Positions 25,994-35,717 of a stretch of DNA of 64,000 nt are shown here, piece by piece. Position 1 is the stretch's first letter. Each line of letters opens with the position of its first letter. The notes beneath the pieces were generated by a model that saw only the letters and a list, made by a program, of their open reading frames with translations, searched no databases and was not told where the DNA came from. The stretch is from Rhizobium leguminosarum (lineage in GTDB: Bacteria; Pseudomonadota; Alphaproteobacteria; Rhizobiales; Rhizobiaceae): assembly GCF_001652265.1 (NCBI RefSeq), contig NZ_LWBS01000428.1:124001-188000 (forward strand), read 5' to 3'. A program made the position numbers and the translations under genes.

Positions 25994-26956
25994 TTGGCCG
26001 ATATCGTCAGTCTGCTATTGCCGTTCTTCGGCCTGATCCTCATCGGTTACATCGCCGCCAAGGCGACGAAGCAGCCTGCCGAAGCGCTCGGCTGGCTGAA
26101 CACCTTCATCATCCATGCCGCCCTGCCCGCTTTGTTCTTCAAGCTCGTCTCGCGCACGCCGATCGAAGAGCTGACTCGGGTCGATTTCATTGTCACCGAT
26201 ATTGCGGCGACCTATGCAGTCTTCATCCTGCTTTTCGCCATCGGCCGCCTGCTGCGCGGCAATTCGCTTGCCGATTGCACCATCCAGTCCTTTGCCGGCG
26301 CCTACGGCAATATCGGCTATTTTGGACCGGGCCTGGCGTGCTTAGCGCTCGGCGAAGGTGCGGCGGTGCCGGTGGCGCTGATCATCTGCTTCGAAAACGC
26401 GCTGCATTTCGTCGTGGCGCCGGCACTGATGGCAGCGGCTGGCGACGACAAGCGTTCAGCCAGCCGGCTTATCGCCGACATCGTGCGGAAAGTCGGCCTG
26501 CATCCCTTCATCCTGTCGACGATGCTTGGCTTTGCCGTGGCTGCCTTGCATCTCGACCAGCCGCTGGCGTTTCAGCGCCTCGTCGACTATCTCGCCCAGG
26601 CGGCGGCTCCCTGTGCGCTGTTTGCCATGGGCGTGACGCTGGCGCTGCGGCCCCTGAAGCGGATCCCGGCAGAAATCTCCTATATCCTGCCGGCGAAACT
26701 GATCCTGCATCCGATCGCGGTTTTCCTTGCGCTGACGCCGGTTGGTGGTTTCGAGCCGATCTGGATCCAGGCGGCCGTGCTGCTCGCCTGCCTGCCGACG
26801 GCGACCAATGTCTTCGTCATCGGCCAGCAATATGGCGTCTGGCAGGAACGCGCCTCGGCGACGATCCTGATCACCACGGTGTTTTCGGTGGTGACTGTTT
26901 CGCTCTGGCTGATCGTAATCCGATCAGGCCTTCTTCCGCTTCAGCTTTTCCCGTAG
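25994..26956 (+). CDS. AEC-family (auxin-efflux-carrier type) transporter
   Basis: Ten-helix inner-membrane transporter, 320 residues, of the AEC family that in bacteria moves dicarboxylates such as malate or malonate. Hydrophobic segments alternate with short loops, e.g. LLLPFFGLILIGYIAAK, SFAGAYGNIGYFGPGLA and LLACLPTATNVFVIGQQYG. The start is TTG at 25994. Its 3' end overlaps the convergent UbiH-like gene by 33 bp. Confidence 0.88.
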   Translation: MADIVSLLLPFFGLILIGYIAAKATKQPAEALGWLNTFIIHAALPALFFKLVSRTPIEELTRVDFIVTDIAATYAVFILLFAIGRLLRGNSLADCTIQSFAGAYGNIGYFGPGLACLALGEGAAVPVALIICFENALHFVVAPALMAAAGDDKRSASRLIADIVRKVGLHPFILSTMLGFAVAALHLDQPLAFQRLVDYLAQAAAPCALFAMGVTLALRPLKRIPAEISYILPAKLILHPIAVFLALTPVGGFEPIWIQAAVLLACLPTATNVFVIGQQYGVWQERASATILITTVFSVVTVSLWLIVIRSGLLPLQLFP

Positions 26957-28135
26957 CGCATCGGGAATATCGCGAAAGCCGCGGCCTGGCTCGATGCCCT
27001 CGCGCATGACGATATTGCGCAGCGGGGGTATGGCCGAGAGGATGTGCAGGCCGGCAGCGCGCAGCATCTGGAGGGGCAGAAAATCCGAGAGCAGCGAGCG
27101 GTTGAGAAGATCGACACTGGCCGTGCGCGTCATGATATCGGCGCGGCGCCTGCGGTCGAAGCTTTCGCCGGCATCGGCCGGCACCGGCAATTCCGCCCTG
27201 TCGCAGAGGATATCGGCAAGCGCCATAATATCGCGCAGGCTGAGGTTCAGCCCCTGCGCCCCGATCGGCGGGAAGACATGGGCGGCTTCGCCAATCAGCG
27301 CGATTCGTCCCTTGCCGAAACGATGCGCCATCATGCCGGAGAGCGGCCAGACCTGGACGCCCTCCTCGACGCTGACCTTGCCGAGCATGGACTGCATGCG
27401 CGCCTCGACAAGAGCGCCGAGCTCGGCAAGCGGCAATTCCATGCGGCTCGCCGCCTCAGCGGGATCCTGCACCCAGACGAGGCTGGAGCGGCTTCCCGGC
27501 AGCGGCACCTGGGTGAAGGGCCCATGTTTGGTGTGGAATTCGGTCGAGATATTCTGGTGCGGCAGCGAGTGGGCGAAATTCAACACCATGGCCGATTGCG
27601 GATAGGACCAGTTGCGCACGGCAATACCTGAGGTTTCGCGCAGCTTCGAGCCGCGGCCATCGGCGCCGACGGCAAAATCGGCCGACAGCGTCTCGCCGCC
27701 GGCAAGCGTGATCGAGACCACTTCGGCTGATATGTCGATCGATTCGGCCATACCGGTGAAGCGGGTGATATTGCCCTCGCCGGCGGCGGCCTCTTCGAGG
27801 ATATCGATCAGCGCCCCGTTGGGGAAATTGTAGCCGAAGGCATCCAGGCCGACATCGGCCGCGCGGAAGGTGGTGGTCGGCGCGCGCAGCAGCCTGTCGG
27901 TGCCGTCGACGATGCGCATGCTGGTGAGAGGGGCGGCTGCGGGACGAAGCTTTTCCCAGAGCGCCAGGCGGTCGAGGAAGCGAATCGACTGATCCATCAG
28001 CGCCGTGGTGCGCCGGTCCTCCTTGGGAGCAACGGGGGCAACCAGCGCCACGCTGCGGCCGCCGCGCGCCAGCGCGATTGCGGCGACCATGCCGGCCAGA
28101 CCGCCACCGATCACCGCCACTTCGAATGTCTTCAT
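26924..28135 (-). CDS. UbiH/UbiF-family FAD-dependent monooxygenase
   Basis: Class A flavoprotein hydroxylase, about 403 residues, of the ubiquinone-ring hydroxylase family. FAD motifs are VAVIGGGLAGMVAAIALARGG, GADGRGSKLRE and ALIGEAAHVFPPIGAQGLNLSL. The ATG at 28135 fits the FAD-motif start, with GGCGGAA upstream. The usual NADH-box region is in the middle. Role in ubiquinone synthesis is probable but not certain. Confidence 0.87.
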   Translation of the reverse strand: MKTFEVAVIGGGLAGMVAAIALARGGRSVALVAPVAPKEDRRTTALMDQSIRFLDRLALWEKLRPAAAPLTSMRIVDGTDRLLRAPTTTFRAADVGLDAFGYNFPNGALIDILEEAAAGEGNITRFTGMAESIDISAEVVSITLAGGETLSADFAVGADGRGSKLRETSGIAVRNWSYPQSAMVLNFAHSLPHQNISTEFHTKHGPFTQVPLPGSRSSLVWVQDPAEAASRMELPLAELGALVEARMQSMLGKVSVEEGVQVWPLSGMMAHRFGKGRIALIGEAAHVFPPIGAQGLNLSLRDIMALADILCDRAELPVPADAGESFDRRRRADIMTRTASVDLLNRSLLSDFLPLQMLRAAGLHILSAIPPLRNIVMREGIEPGRGFRDIPDALREKLKRKKA

Positions 28136-28151
28136 GCTATCGTTCCGCCAT

Positions 28152-28248
28152 CTAAAGCGCGTCGCGATCTTTCGCTTCTCACGCTTTAGTTCTTTGTTTT
28201 TCCGCATGTCGTTATCGCAAAACCGCTGCACACTTTTGCGCGACATGC
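28152..28248. repeat. Rhizobial two-hairpin intergenic element, copy 2
   Basis: Palindromes CTAAAGCG...CGCTTTAG (28152-28189) and GCATGTCG...CGACATGC (28204-28248), the second enclosing GCAAAA and TTTTGC as in copy 1. It lies between the UbiH-like gene and DUF934. Confidence 0.75.
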
Positions 28249-28270
28249 TCTGCAACGGCGGACCGGCCGC

Positions 28271-28783
28271 TTATGCGGCCGGCTTCGCCTGACGGCGCCA
28301 ACTATAGCCCTTGCCGGCTTCGGCGTCACGCACCGCCGGCTGATAATGATGGGGAATGGCGGGAAGACGGTTTTCGGCCAGTCGCTTCAGCGCCGTGGCA
28401 TTGCTGACCGAAAAGCTGTCGATGCCGACCCGCAGCATCAGCGGGATCTGATCGATCAGCACGTCGCCGACGGCGCGCAGCTCGTTGGTGTAGCCGAGGC
28501 GCTGGCGCAGCAGTGAGGCGTGGCTGAAGGCGCGGCCGTCGTTGAACGCGGGAAAAGCGACGGCGACGATTTCGAGGCGATAGAGATAGGGCTCCAGCCT
28601 GCGCACGTCGTCAGCCGGCTTGATCAGCACGCCGAGGCCGATATCGTTGCTTTCGTCGGCCTTGGCGATCAACTCGTCGAGGCCGAGCAGCGGCTTCTGC
28701 TCCTCGGTCGCCTTCACCTCGTCGGTTTCGATCACCCAGGGATCGTTTTCGACAAAACCGGTTTCTCTCCAGATCTTCGTCAT
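28271..28783 (-). CDS. DUF934 protein linked to sulfite reductase
   Basis: 170-residue conserved protein of unknown biochemical role, regularly adjacent to the assimilatory nitrite/sulfite reductase in alphaproteobacteria. It contains VLIKPADDVRRLEPYL, FPAFNDGRAFSHASLLRQR and ELRAVGDVLIDQIPLMLRVG. AAGGAGGGG precedes two ATGs (28786, 28783); the second has better spacing. It is last in the cysG-DUF2849-cysI-DUF934 operon (10 bp after cysI). Confidence 0.9.
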   Translation of the reverse strand: MTKIWRETGFVENDPWVIETDEVKATEEQKPLLGLDELIAKADESNDIGLGVLIKPADDVRRLEPYLYRLEIVAVAFPAFNDGRAFSHASLLRQRLGYTNELRAVGDVLIDQIPLMLRVGIDSFSVSNATALKRLAENRLPAIPHHYQPAVRDAEAGKGYSWRRQAKPAA

Positions 28784-28793
28784 CATCCCCTCC

Positions 28794-30464
28794 TTATGCC
28801 GCTTCGGCGGCCGAGCCGTAGAGCGCGGTCTTGAACGGCTGCGGTCCGACACGGCGATAGGCGGCGAGGAAGTTCTCGGAATGATCGAGGCGCAGGCCGA
28901 GATAGGTGTCGACGATCGTCTCGATCGCGTCCGTCACCCGGTCCGGCTCGAAGCCACGGCCGATGATTTCGCCGATCGAGGTATGTTCGTCACCGGAGCC
29001 GCCGAGCGTGATCTGATAGAGTTCGGCGCCCTTCTTCTCGACACCGAGCAGACCAATATGGCCGACATGGTGATGGCCGCAGGCATTGATGCAGCCGGAG
29101 ATCTTGATCTTCAGCTCGCCGATCTCGGCCTGGCGTTCGGCATTGCCGAAGCGGCGGGAGATTTCCTGCGCCAGCGGGATGGAGCGCGCATTGGCGAGCG
29201 CGCAGTAGTCCAGCCCGGGACAGGCAATGATATCGGTGATCAGTCCGGCATTGGCTTCGGCGAGATTGATGGCGACGAGGCCGCGATAGACGACTTCGAG
29301 ATCGGCAAGCGCCACATGCGGCAGGATCAGGTTCTGCTCATGGCTGACGCGGATCTCGTCGAAGGCATATTCCTCGGCGAGATCGGCGATCGCATCCATC
29401 TGCGCATCCGAGGCGTCGCCCGGAATGCCGCCGATCGGCTTCAGTGAAATCGTCACCATGCCGTAATCGGGGTTCTTGTGCGGCTGCACGTTCTGCTGGA
29501 CCCAGCGGGAGAAACCGGAATCGGCCTTCTTCCAGCGGGCAAGGTTTTCCCAGCCTTCGGCGCGCTCGGGCAGCTCAGGCGGCGCGAAATAGGCAGAGAT
29601 CGACAGGACGTCCTTTTCCGGCAGCTTGAGCTCGGTATCCTTCAGCGCGGCGAATTCGGCCTCCACCTGGCGCGTCAGCTCCTCGGTGCCGGTTTCGTGC
29701 ACGAGGATCTTGATGCGGGCCTTGTACTTGTTGTCGCGGCGGCCGTGCAGATTGTACACGCGCACGATTGCCGTGGTGTAGGAGAGCAGGTCTTCCTCGG
29801 GCAGGAAGTCGCGGATCAGCTTGGCGATCATCGGCGTACGGCCCTGGCCGCCGCCGACATAGACGGCAAAGCCGATTTCGCCCTTGTCGTTCTTCTTCAC
29901 GTGCAGGCCGATATCATGGACCTGGATTGCGGCGCGGTCGCGCTCTGCGCCGGTAACGGCGATCTTGAACTTGCGCGGCAGGAAGGAAAATTCCGGGTGG
30001 ACCGACGACCACTGGCGCAGGATTTCGGCGTAAGGCCGCGGATCGGCGATCTCATCGGCGGCGGCACCGGCGAAGTGATCGGCGGTGACGTTTCTGATGC
30101 AGTTGCCTGAGGTCTGCAGCGCATGCATCTCGACGCTGGCAAGGTCGGCAAGCGCATCGGGAATGTCGGACAGCTTCGGCCAGTTGAACTGCAGGTTCTG
30201 GCGCGTGGTGAAGTGGCCATAGCCGCGGTCATAGGTGCGGGCGATATGGGCGAGCATGCGCAGCTGGCGCGCGCTCAGCGTGCCATAGGGAATGGCGATG
30301 CGCAGCATGTAGGCGTGGAGCTGCAGGTAGACGCCGTTCATCAGGCGCAGCGGCTTGAACGCGTCCTCGGCGAGCTCGCCGGAAAGGCGGCGCTGGACCT
30401 GATCGCGAAACTGCTCGACGCGCTCGGTAACAAAGGCATGGTCAAATTCGTCGTAACGGTACAT
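28794..30464 (-). CDS. cysI: Sulfite reductase, siroheme/4Fe-4S hemoprotein
   Basis: Six-electron reduction of sulfite to sulfide in cysteine synthesis (nitrite/sulfite reductase family), 556 residues. Two ferredoxin-like repeats precede the cofactor cysteines in CPGLDYCALA and GCINACGHHHVGHIG, which bind the coupled 4Fe-4S and siroheme. Substrate-binding motif TTRQNLQFNW is present. The siroheme synthase gene cysG is in the same operon. Confidence 0.93.
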   Translation of the reverse strand: MYRYDEFDHAFVTERVEQFRDQVQRRLSGELAEDAFKPLRLMNGVYLQLHAYMLRIAIPYGTLSARQLRMLAHIARTYDRGYGHFTTRQNLQFNWPKLSDIPDALADLASVEMHALQTSGNCIRNVTADHFAGAAADEIADPRPYAEILRQWSSVHPEFSFLPRKFKIAVTGAERDRAAIQVHDIGLHVKKNDKGEIGFAVYVGGGQGRTPMIAKLIRDFLPEEDLLSYTTAIVRVYNLHGRRDNKYKARIKILVHETGTEELTRQVEAEFAALKDTELKLPEKDVLSISAYFAPPELPERAEGWENLARWKKADSGFSRWVQQNVQPHKNPDYGMVTISLKPIGGIPGDASDAQMDAIADLAEEYAFDEIRVSHEQNLILPHVALADLEVVYRGLVAINLAEANAGLITDIIACPGLDYCALANARSIPLAQEISRRFGNAERQAEIGELKIKISGCINACGHHHVGHIGLLGVEKKGAELYQITLGGSGDEHTSIGEIIGRGFEPDRVTDAIETIVDTYLGLRLDHSENFLAAYRRVGPQPFKTALYGSAAEAA

Positions 30465-30472
30465 CGTCTTCC

Positions 30473-30787
30473 TCAGACTGCAATGAATTCGGGATCGGCA
30501 GGAGCGTAGCCCGGGGCATATTCCATGGTCGGGCCTTGTGCGCGGATGCGCTCGCGAAGGCGAAGCGGCCAGAGAATGCCGTTGGTTTCCTGAACGTCGA
30601 CGACGGCGACGTCAACGACCTCGTTGTCGGCATAGGATTTCTTGCCGATTGCCTCAAGCGCCGCAACGGCCTCGGCATGACGGGCAACGAGCGCCTCCTG
30701 CAGCGAGGTGGACCACTTCCCATTCGCATCCAGCCAGACGGCAATGCCGTCCGTCAGCCGGTTGGCGGTCAGAACCCTGTCACCCAT
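30473..30787 (-). CDS. DUF2849 small protein of sulfite-reduction operon
   Basis: 104 residues, between cysG (2-bp gap) and cysI (8-bp gap). It has LTANRLTDGIAVWLD at the N-terminus and PGYAPADPEFIAV at the C-terminus. Conserved in rhizobial cysG-cysI operons; function unknown. Confidence 0.88.
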   Translation of the reverse strand: MGDRVLTANRLTDGIAVWLDANGKWSTSLQEALVARHAEAVAALEAIGKKSYADNEVVDVAVVDVQETNGILWPLRLRERIRAQGPTMEYAPGYAPADPEFIAV

Positions 30788-30789
30788 AT

Positions 30790-32229
30790 TCAGCTCCTTG
30801 CAAATTCCTCGAGCCGGGCGTTTGCGCGCACCAGTGGCTCGGACAGTTCGAAATTGGCGCCGGCGACCGCATCACCGATGATGACCATGACAGGCCCGGT
30901 CAATTCGTCGCGGTGCTGCAGATCGGGCAGATCGGCAAGCGTGCCATGCAGCAGGCGCCGCTCAGCGCGGCTGGCATTTTCGATGACGGCGACGGTGGTC
31001 TCAGACGGAATGCCCGCCTGCATCAGCCGCTCGGCGACGGAGGCGGCAACCGTGCGGCCCATATAGACGGCGATCGTCGCGCCGGAAACGGCAAGGCTTG
31101 CCCAATCGGGCAGCACGTCGCCTGTGAGATCATGGCCTGTCGTGAAGACCAGCGAGGAGGCGACGCCGCGCAGCGTCAGCGGCAGCTCAAAATCGGCAGC
31201 GGCGGCGAAAGCCGAGGTAATACCCGGCACAACCTCATAGGTGACGCCGGCAGCGCGCAGTGCCGCCATCTCTTCCCCTGCCCGGCCATAGACCAGGGGA
31301 TCGCCGGATTTCAGGCGGACGACACGCTTGCCTTGGCGGCCGAGATCGACCAGCAGTTCGTTGATCTCTTCCTGAGACTTCGAGTGGCAGCCCTTGCGCT
31401 TGCCGACGGAAAGCCGCTCGGCATCACGGCGGCCCATATCGACGATCGCCTGCGGCACCAGCGCGTCATAGACGATGACATCGGCTTCCATCATCACGCG
31501 CTGGGCGCGCAGCGTCAGCAGATCCTCGGCGCCCGGACCGGCGCCGACAAGCCAGACGTGACCGGCAACCTTGTCCATCGCGTGCAGCAGCCGGTCGGCG
31601 GCATGGCGGGCCTGCGGCAGGTTGCCGTTGGCGACCGCATCGGCAACGGGGCCGGAGAAGAAACGACGCCAGAAGACCCGGCGGGAGACGCCTTTCGGAA
31701 TCAGTTGTTCGACGGCCTTGCGGTAGCTCGTCGCCAGACCGGCAAGACGGCCGAGCGAGGGCGAAAGAAGCTGGTCGATCTGCGCGCGGATCATCTGCGC
31801 CAGAACCGGCCCTGCCCCTTCGGTGCCGATCGCAACGGCGACGGGGGCGCGGTTGACCAGCGCCGGCGTAAAGAAATCGCAGTAATCGGGCTGATCGACG
31901 GCATTGGCAGGAATTCTGGCCGCACGGGCGGCATCGACGATGCTGCGGTCATCAGCTTCATTGCCGGTGGCAGCGAAGACGAGCGCCGAACCCTCGACCT
32001 GTCCGGCTGCGAAGGCAGCGCGCACGGTCTCGATCCGGTTGGCGAACAGGAAGGCATGGTAATCGGCTTCCGGCTGGTCGGAATAGGCGACAATCCGCGC
32101 CTTTGTGTTCAGCAGCAGCCGCACCTTGGCGAAAGCTTCGTCGCCATTGCCGAAGACAGCCGTCTTCAGGCCTTCCACGCGAAAGAAGGCGGGAAATACC
32201 GAAAGCTGTTCAGTCTTGGGAGGCATCAT
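30790..32229 (-). CDS. cysG: Siroheme synthase, multifunctional CysG
   Basis: Makes siroheme from uroporphyrinogen III for the adjacent sulfite reductase. The N-terminal half is precorrin-2 dehydrogenase/ferrochelatase (GNGDEAFAKVRLL); the C-terminal half from about residue 215 is the SAM-dependent methyltransferase with VWLVGAGPGAEDLLTLRA, VRLKSGDPLVYGRAGEE and VVPGITSA. About 479 residues, usual for fused CysG. ATG at 32229 is chosen; the upstream extension to 32307 is not family-like. Confidence 0.93.
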   Translation of the reverse strand: MMPPKTEQLSVFPAFFRVEGLKTAVFGNGDEAFAKVRLLLNTKARIVAYSDQPEADYHAFLFANRIETVRAAFAAGQVEGSALVFAATGNEADDRSIVDAARAARIPANAVDQPDYCDFFTPALVNRAPVAVAIGTEGAGPVLAQMIRAQIDQLLSPSLGRLAGLATSYRKAVEQLIPKGVSRRVFWRRFFSGPVADAVANGNLPQARHAADRLLHAMDKVAGHVWLVGAGPGAEDLLTLRAQRVMMEADVIVYDALVPQAIVDMGRRDAERLSVGKRKGCHSKSQEEINELLVDLGRQGKRVVRLKSGDPLVYGRAGEEMAALRAAGVTYEVVPGITSAFAAAADFELPLTLRGVASSLVFTTGHDLTGDVLPDWASLAVSGATIAVYMGRTVAASVAERLMQAGIPSETTVAVIENASRAERRLLHGTLADLPDLQHRDELTGPVMVIIGDAVAGANFELSEPLVRANARLEEFARS

Positions 32230-32494
32230 CAATCCACTTCGAGGTTGCCGGAATATGCCCTTGATCGACAAGGGATTGAAGGAACAGAAATTCGAAAGCC
32301 CAAGCAAGCAGGTATTCTTTTGCTCGTGCCGTCGATGATTTGAGAAAAGTCACCCGTGCTGCCAAAAAGCCGCATATTCCCAGTCCGCTTGCTGCAATGC
32401 AGTATAAAGCCTGTGACAAAAGACGTCCACCGGCGCTTCACGCATTTCACTCGCGCCGCCAAGGCGATAGACTGAGGAAAACTGGAGGGCCCTC

Positions 32495-33082
32495 ATGCCT
32501 GATAAGACCATTGCTTCCCGCCTGCTTTCGGTCATGGAAGACGATATCCTGCCGCTGACGGAGCGTGGCGTTTCGCTTGGCAACAAGGTGTTCGGTGCGG
32601 CGATTCTGCTAAAATCCGATCTTTCGCTTGTCGTCGCCGAGACCAATAACGAGCTAGAGAATCCGCTCTGGCACGGCGAGGTGCATACGCTGAAGCGCTT
32701 CTACGAGCTTGGCGACACGCCGTCGACCAGGGATCTGATCTTCCTTTCGACGCACGAACCCTGCACCATGTGCATGTCGGCGATCACCTGGGCCGGCTTC
32801 GACAATTTCTACTATTTTTTCAGCCATGAGGATTCCCGCGACGCCTTCGCCATTCCGCACGATTTGAAGATCCTGAAGGAAGTCTTCGGGCTTGAACCCG
32901 GCGGCTACCGCAGGCAAAACGCCTTCTGGAACAGCTTTGCTATCGCCGATCTGGTCGAGACCGAAGAGGTTCCGCTGAAAAACACGCTGAAGGCGCAGAC
33001 CGACCGTATCAAGGCGCGCTACGACGCGCTATCGACCAGCTACCAATCGTCGAAGAGCGCCAACGACATTCCCCTGAATTGA
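32495..33082 (+). CDS. Cytidine/nucleoside deaminase-like zinc protein
   Basis: 195-residue member of the CDA/tRNA-adenosine deaminase fold. Zinc and catalytic residues are in LWHGEVHTL (HxE) and STHEPCTMCMSAITW (PCxxC). GGAGGGCCCTC precedes the ATG. The long C-terminal tail (after residue 150) is not usual for cytidine or guanine deaminases. Substrate not known. Confidence 0.88.
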   Translation: MPDKTIASRLLSVMEDDILPLTERGVSLGNKVFGAAILLKSDLSLVVAETNNELENPLWHGEVHTLKRFYELGDTPSTRDLIFLSTHEPCTMCMSAITWAGFDNFYYFFSHEDSRDAFAIPHDLKILKEVFGLEPGGYRRQNAFWNSFAIADLVETEEVPLKNTLKAQTDRIKARYDALSTSYQSSKSANDIPLN

Positions 33083-33132
33083 GGGCCGCTGAACTGAGGC
33101 CATCGAACTGAAGCCCGCTGAACCGAGGCAAC

Positions 33133-33978
33133 ATGCAACCTTCCAAAGACATTTCGCGGCTGATCGACATCATGGCGGCGCTGCGTCATCCCGAAACCGG
33201 CTGCCCCTGGGACATCGTGCAGAGTTTCGAGACGATCAAGCCCTATACGATCGAGGAGGCCTATGAGGTTTCCGACGCGATCGAGCGCGGCGATATGGAC
33301 GATCTCTGCGACGAGTTGGGCGACCTGTTGCTGCAGGTGGTCTTTCACGCGCGCATGGCCGAGGAGGCCGGCGAATTTTCCTTCGGCGACGTTGTCAACG
33401 CCATCACCGCCAAGATGATCCGCCGCCACCCGCACGTCTTTGCCCGCTCGGCGGCGGATACGCCGGACGCGGTGAAGAGACAATGGGACGAGATCAAGCA
33501 GGCGGAGAAACGCGAGCGCACCGAGCGGCGGTCACGGCGCGGCATCACCGAGGACTTCAAGAGCGGCTTTCTCGGCTCGGTGCAGCGCAGCTTCCCGGCT
33601 TTGACGGAAGCACTGAAGCTGCAGGAACGCGCCGCCAAGGTCGGCTTCGACTGGTCAGCGCCTGAGCCGATCCTCGACAAGATCGAGGAGGAGATCGGCG
33701 AATTGCGGGTAGCCCTTCGCGAAGGCGATCAGGCGAAGGTCAGCGACGAGCTCGGCGATTTGATCTTCGCGGTCGTCAATATCGGCCGACACGTGAAGGC
33801 CGATCCGGAGCAGGCGCTGCGCGGAACGAATACGAAATTCCGGCGTCGGTTCAGTCATATAGAACATGTTCTTGAAGCAGAAGGCGAGACGCTGGAACAC
33901 GCGACGCTGGAGCGGATGGAGGAAATCTGGCAGGCGGCGAAGGCGATTGAAAGAGCTGTGACGTCGGGGGCTGAGTGA
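33133..33978 (+). CDS. mazG: Nucleoside triphosphate pyrophosphohydrolase MazG
   Basis: Hydrolyses (d)NTPs to NMP and pyrophosphate, removing non-canonical nucleotides. 281 residues with two MazG domains: first near residues 20-100 (HPETGCPWDIVQSFETIKPY, EEAYEVSDAI, CDELGDLLLQVVFHARMA) and second from about 190 (EEEIGELRVAL, DELGDLIFAVVNIGRH). The metal-binding EExxE and ExxD motifs are visible in both. Confidence 0.95.
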   Translation: MQPSKDISRLIDIMAALRHPETGCPWDIVQSFETIKPYTIEEAYEVSDAIERGDMDDLCDELGDLLLQVVFHARMAEEAGEFSFGDVVNAITAKMIRRHPHVFARSAADTPDAVKRQWDEIKQAEKRERTERRSRRGITEDFKSGFLGSVQRSFPALTEALKLQERAAKVGFDWSAPEPILDKIEEEIGELRVALREGDQAKVSDELGDLIFAVVNIGRHVKADPEQALRGTNTKFRRRFSHIEHVLEAEGETLEHATLERMEEIWQAAKAIERAVTSGAE

Positions 33979-34031
33979 ATTTTCCCTGAGCATTTCAAAG
34001 GGAACAGAGTTAGAGCGGGGGCTGGGCTTGC

Positions 34032-34190
34032 TCACCTTCTCCCCAGCGGGGAGAAGGTGGCCCGAAGGGTCGGATGAGGGGGCCACGCGGCACGCCCTTC
34101 ATTGCTCTTCGCTTGCGCTCAGCGCATTCGCTCCTGTCGTCGCTCACCCCTCATCTGCCTGCCGGCATCTTCTCCCCGCTGGGGAGAAGG
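34032..34190. repeat. Large rhizobial palindromic repeat
   Basis: Two strong hairpins, CACCTTCTCCCC/GGGGAGAAGGTG (34032-34058) and CTTCTCCCC/GGGGAGAAG (34169-34189), flank a spacer with GGTCGGATGAGGGG and CCCCTCATCTGCC. This mosaic is typical of dispersed intergenic elements in Rhizobium. A partial copy is at 54253-54303. Lies between convergent mazG and hflX. Confidence 0.8.
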
Positions 34191-34314
34191 GGGATGTGGC
34201 AACGCGCTTGCTTCCTCTCAGCCCAGTCAAGCTATACGGTCTTCGATCGGCTGCCATTCCGCCGATTGAACTGAGTTTATGAAGGGAGGCGAAAGCACAT
34301 ACTCAAAGGCGCGA

Positions 34315-35640
34315 TTACCGCTCCCAATCTTCCTTTGAAGACTTCTGTCCGTTGCCGATGCGGCGCTCGAGTTCGGTGGCTTCGGTTTCGGACAGGCGCA
34401 GATCGAGGGTGATCGTGCCGTCTTCATTATCCTCGCGGCTGTCGACGATCGCGTGGTCGTAAAGCCAGGGCAGCAGCGCCAGCTTGTCGACCGGAAGGCG
34501 GATCGTCGCCACGGTCATCACGCCGGACAGCCTGCGGCTGATCTCTTCCATCAGCGTGTCGACGCCCTCGCCGCTGACGGCCGAAACCGCCACCACGTTG
34601 CTGGCGCCGGCCGATTTCTGCACCATGGTGTCGTGCACCTCGGGTTCCAGCCGGTCGATCTTGTTCCAGACCTCGATCAGCCGCTTTTCGGCCTCAGCCT
34701 CGTCGATACCGAGATCGTTCAGGATGCGCATCACGTCTGAGCTCTGCGCCTGGTTGTCGGCATCGGACATGTCGCGGACATGCAGGATGAGATCGGCTTC
34801 CAGCACTTCTTCCAGCGTCGCCCGGAAGGCGGCGACCAGATGGGTCGGCAGGTCGGAGATGAAACCGACGGTGTCGGACAGGATGACGGTGCGGCCGTGC
34901 GGCAGCTTCATGCGCCGAAGCGTCGGGTCGAGGGTAGCAAAGAGCATGTCTTCGGCCAGTACGCCAGCGCCGGTGATGCGGTTGAACAGCGTCGACTTGC
35001 CGGCATTGGTGTAACCGACCAGCGCCACGATCGGGTGCGGCACCTTGCGGCGCTTGGCGCGGTGGAGCTGGCGAGTACGCACGACCTGCTCCAGCTCGCG
35101 TTCGAGCTTGATGATGCGATCCTGCAGCATCCGCCGGTCGGCTTCGATCTGGGTTTCGCCGGGGCCGCCCATGAAGCCGCCGCCGCCGCGCTGGCGTTCA
35201 AGGTGGGTCCAGCTTCGGACCAGCCGGCCCTTCTGATAATTCAAATGGGCGAGATCGACCTGCAGCGTGCCTTCCTTGGTGGAGGCGCGGCGGCCGAAGA
35301 TTTCGAGGATGAGGCCCGTCCGGTCGATGACCTTGGCGTTCCATTCCTTTTCGAGATTGCGCTGCTGCACGGGCGTCAACGGATGATCGACGATGACGAG
35401 ACCAGAATCGCGCTCGTCGAGCAGCGCCTTGATCTCCTCGATCTTGCCGGTGCCGAGCAGCGTGGCCGGTCTCGGATCGTTGACTGGGACGATCGAGCCG
35501 TTGACGACATCGAGATCGATCGCCTGGGCAAGACCAGTCGCCTCTTCGAGCCGGCTTTCCGGCGTGCGGGTCGAGGCAGATTCGCTCTGGCTGCCGCGAC
35601 TGCGCGATTTCAGAACAGGCACGACGACAGTCGCGCGCAT
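34315..35640 (-). CDS. hflX: Ribosome-associated GTPase HflX
   Basis: Stress-related GTPase that splits or rescues 70S ribosomes. An HflX N-terminal domain (DLDVVNGSIVPVNDPRPATLLGTGK is only partly quoted: RPATLLGTGKIEEI) is followed by the GGGGFMGGPGETQIEADRR loop and a G domain with GYTNAGKST, DTVGFI and NKID. ATG 35640 is chosen (AGGGACGAC upstream), giving 441 residues; an upstream non-ATG start near 35690 cannot be excluded. It lies 77 bp after hfq, the standard order. Confidence 0.93.
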   Translation of the reverse strand: MRATVVVPVLKSRSRGSQSESASTRTPESRLEEATGLAQAIDLDVVNGSIVPVNDPRPATLLGTGKIEEIKALLDERDSGLVIVDHPLTPVQQRNLEKEWNAKVIDRTGLILEIFGRRASTKEGTLQVDLAHLNYQKGRLVRSWTHLERQRGGGGFMGGPGETQIEADRRMLQDRIIKLERELEQVVRTRQLHRAKRRKVPHPIVALVGYTNAGKSTLFNRITGAGVLAEDMLFATLDPTLRRMKLPHGRTVILSDTVGFISDLPTHLVAAFRATLEEVLEADLILHVRDMSDADNQAQSSDVMRILNDLGIDEAEAEKRLIEVWNKIDRLEPEVHDTMVQKSAGASNVVAVSAVSGEGVDTLMEEISRRLSGVMTVATIRLPVDKLALLPWLYDHAIVDSREDNEDGTITLDLRLSETEATELERRIGNGQKSSKEDWER

Positions 35641-35717
35641 GTCGTCCCTGTGCTTGGCGGCCTCAGGGATGATCGAATCGTTCTTGGTATCGCGTGTCGA
35701 AATGACGGCTGATCCTG

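Noticed and set aside
32230..32494. Riboswitch ahead of cysG
   Set aside because: Looked for SAM- or cobalamin-type conserved boxes and found none I could support.
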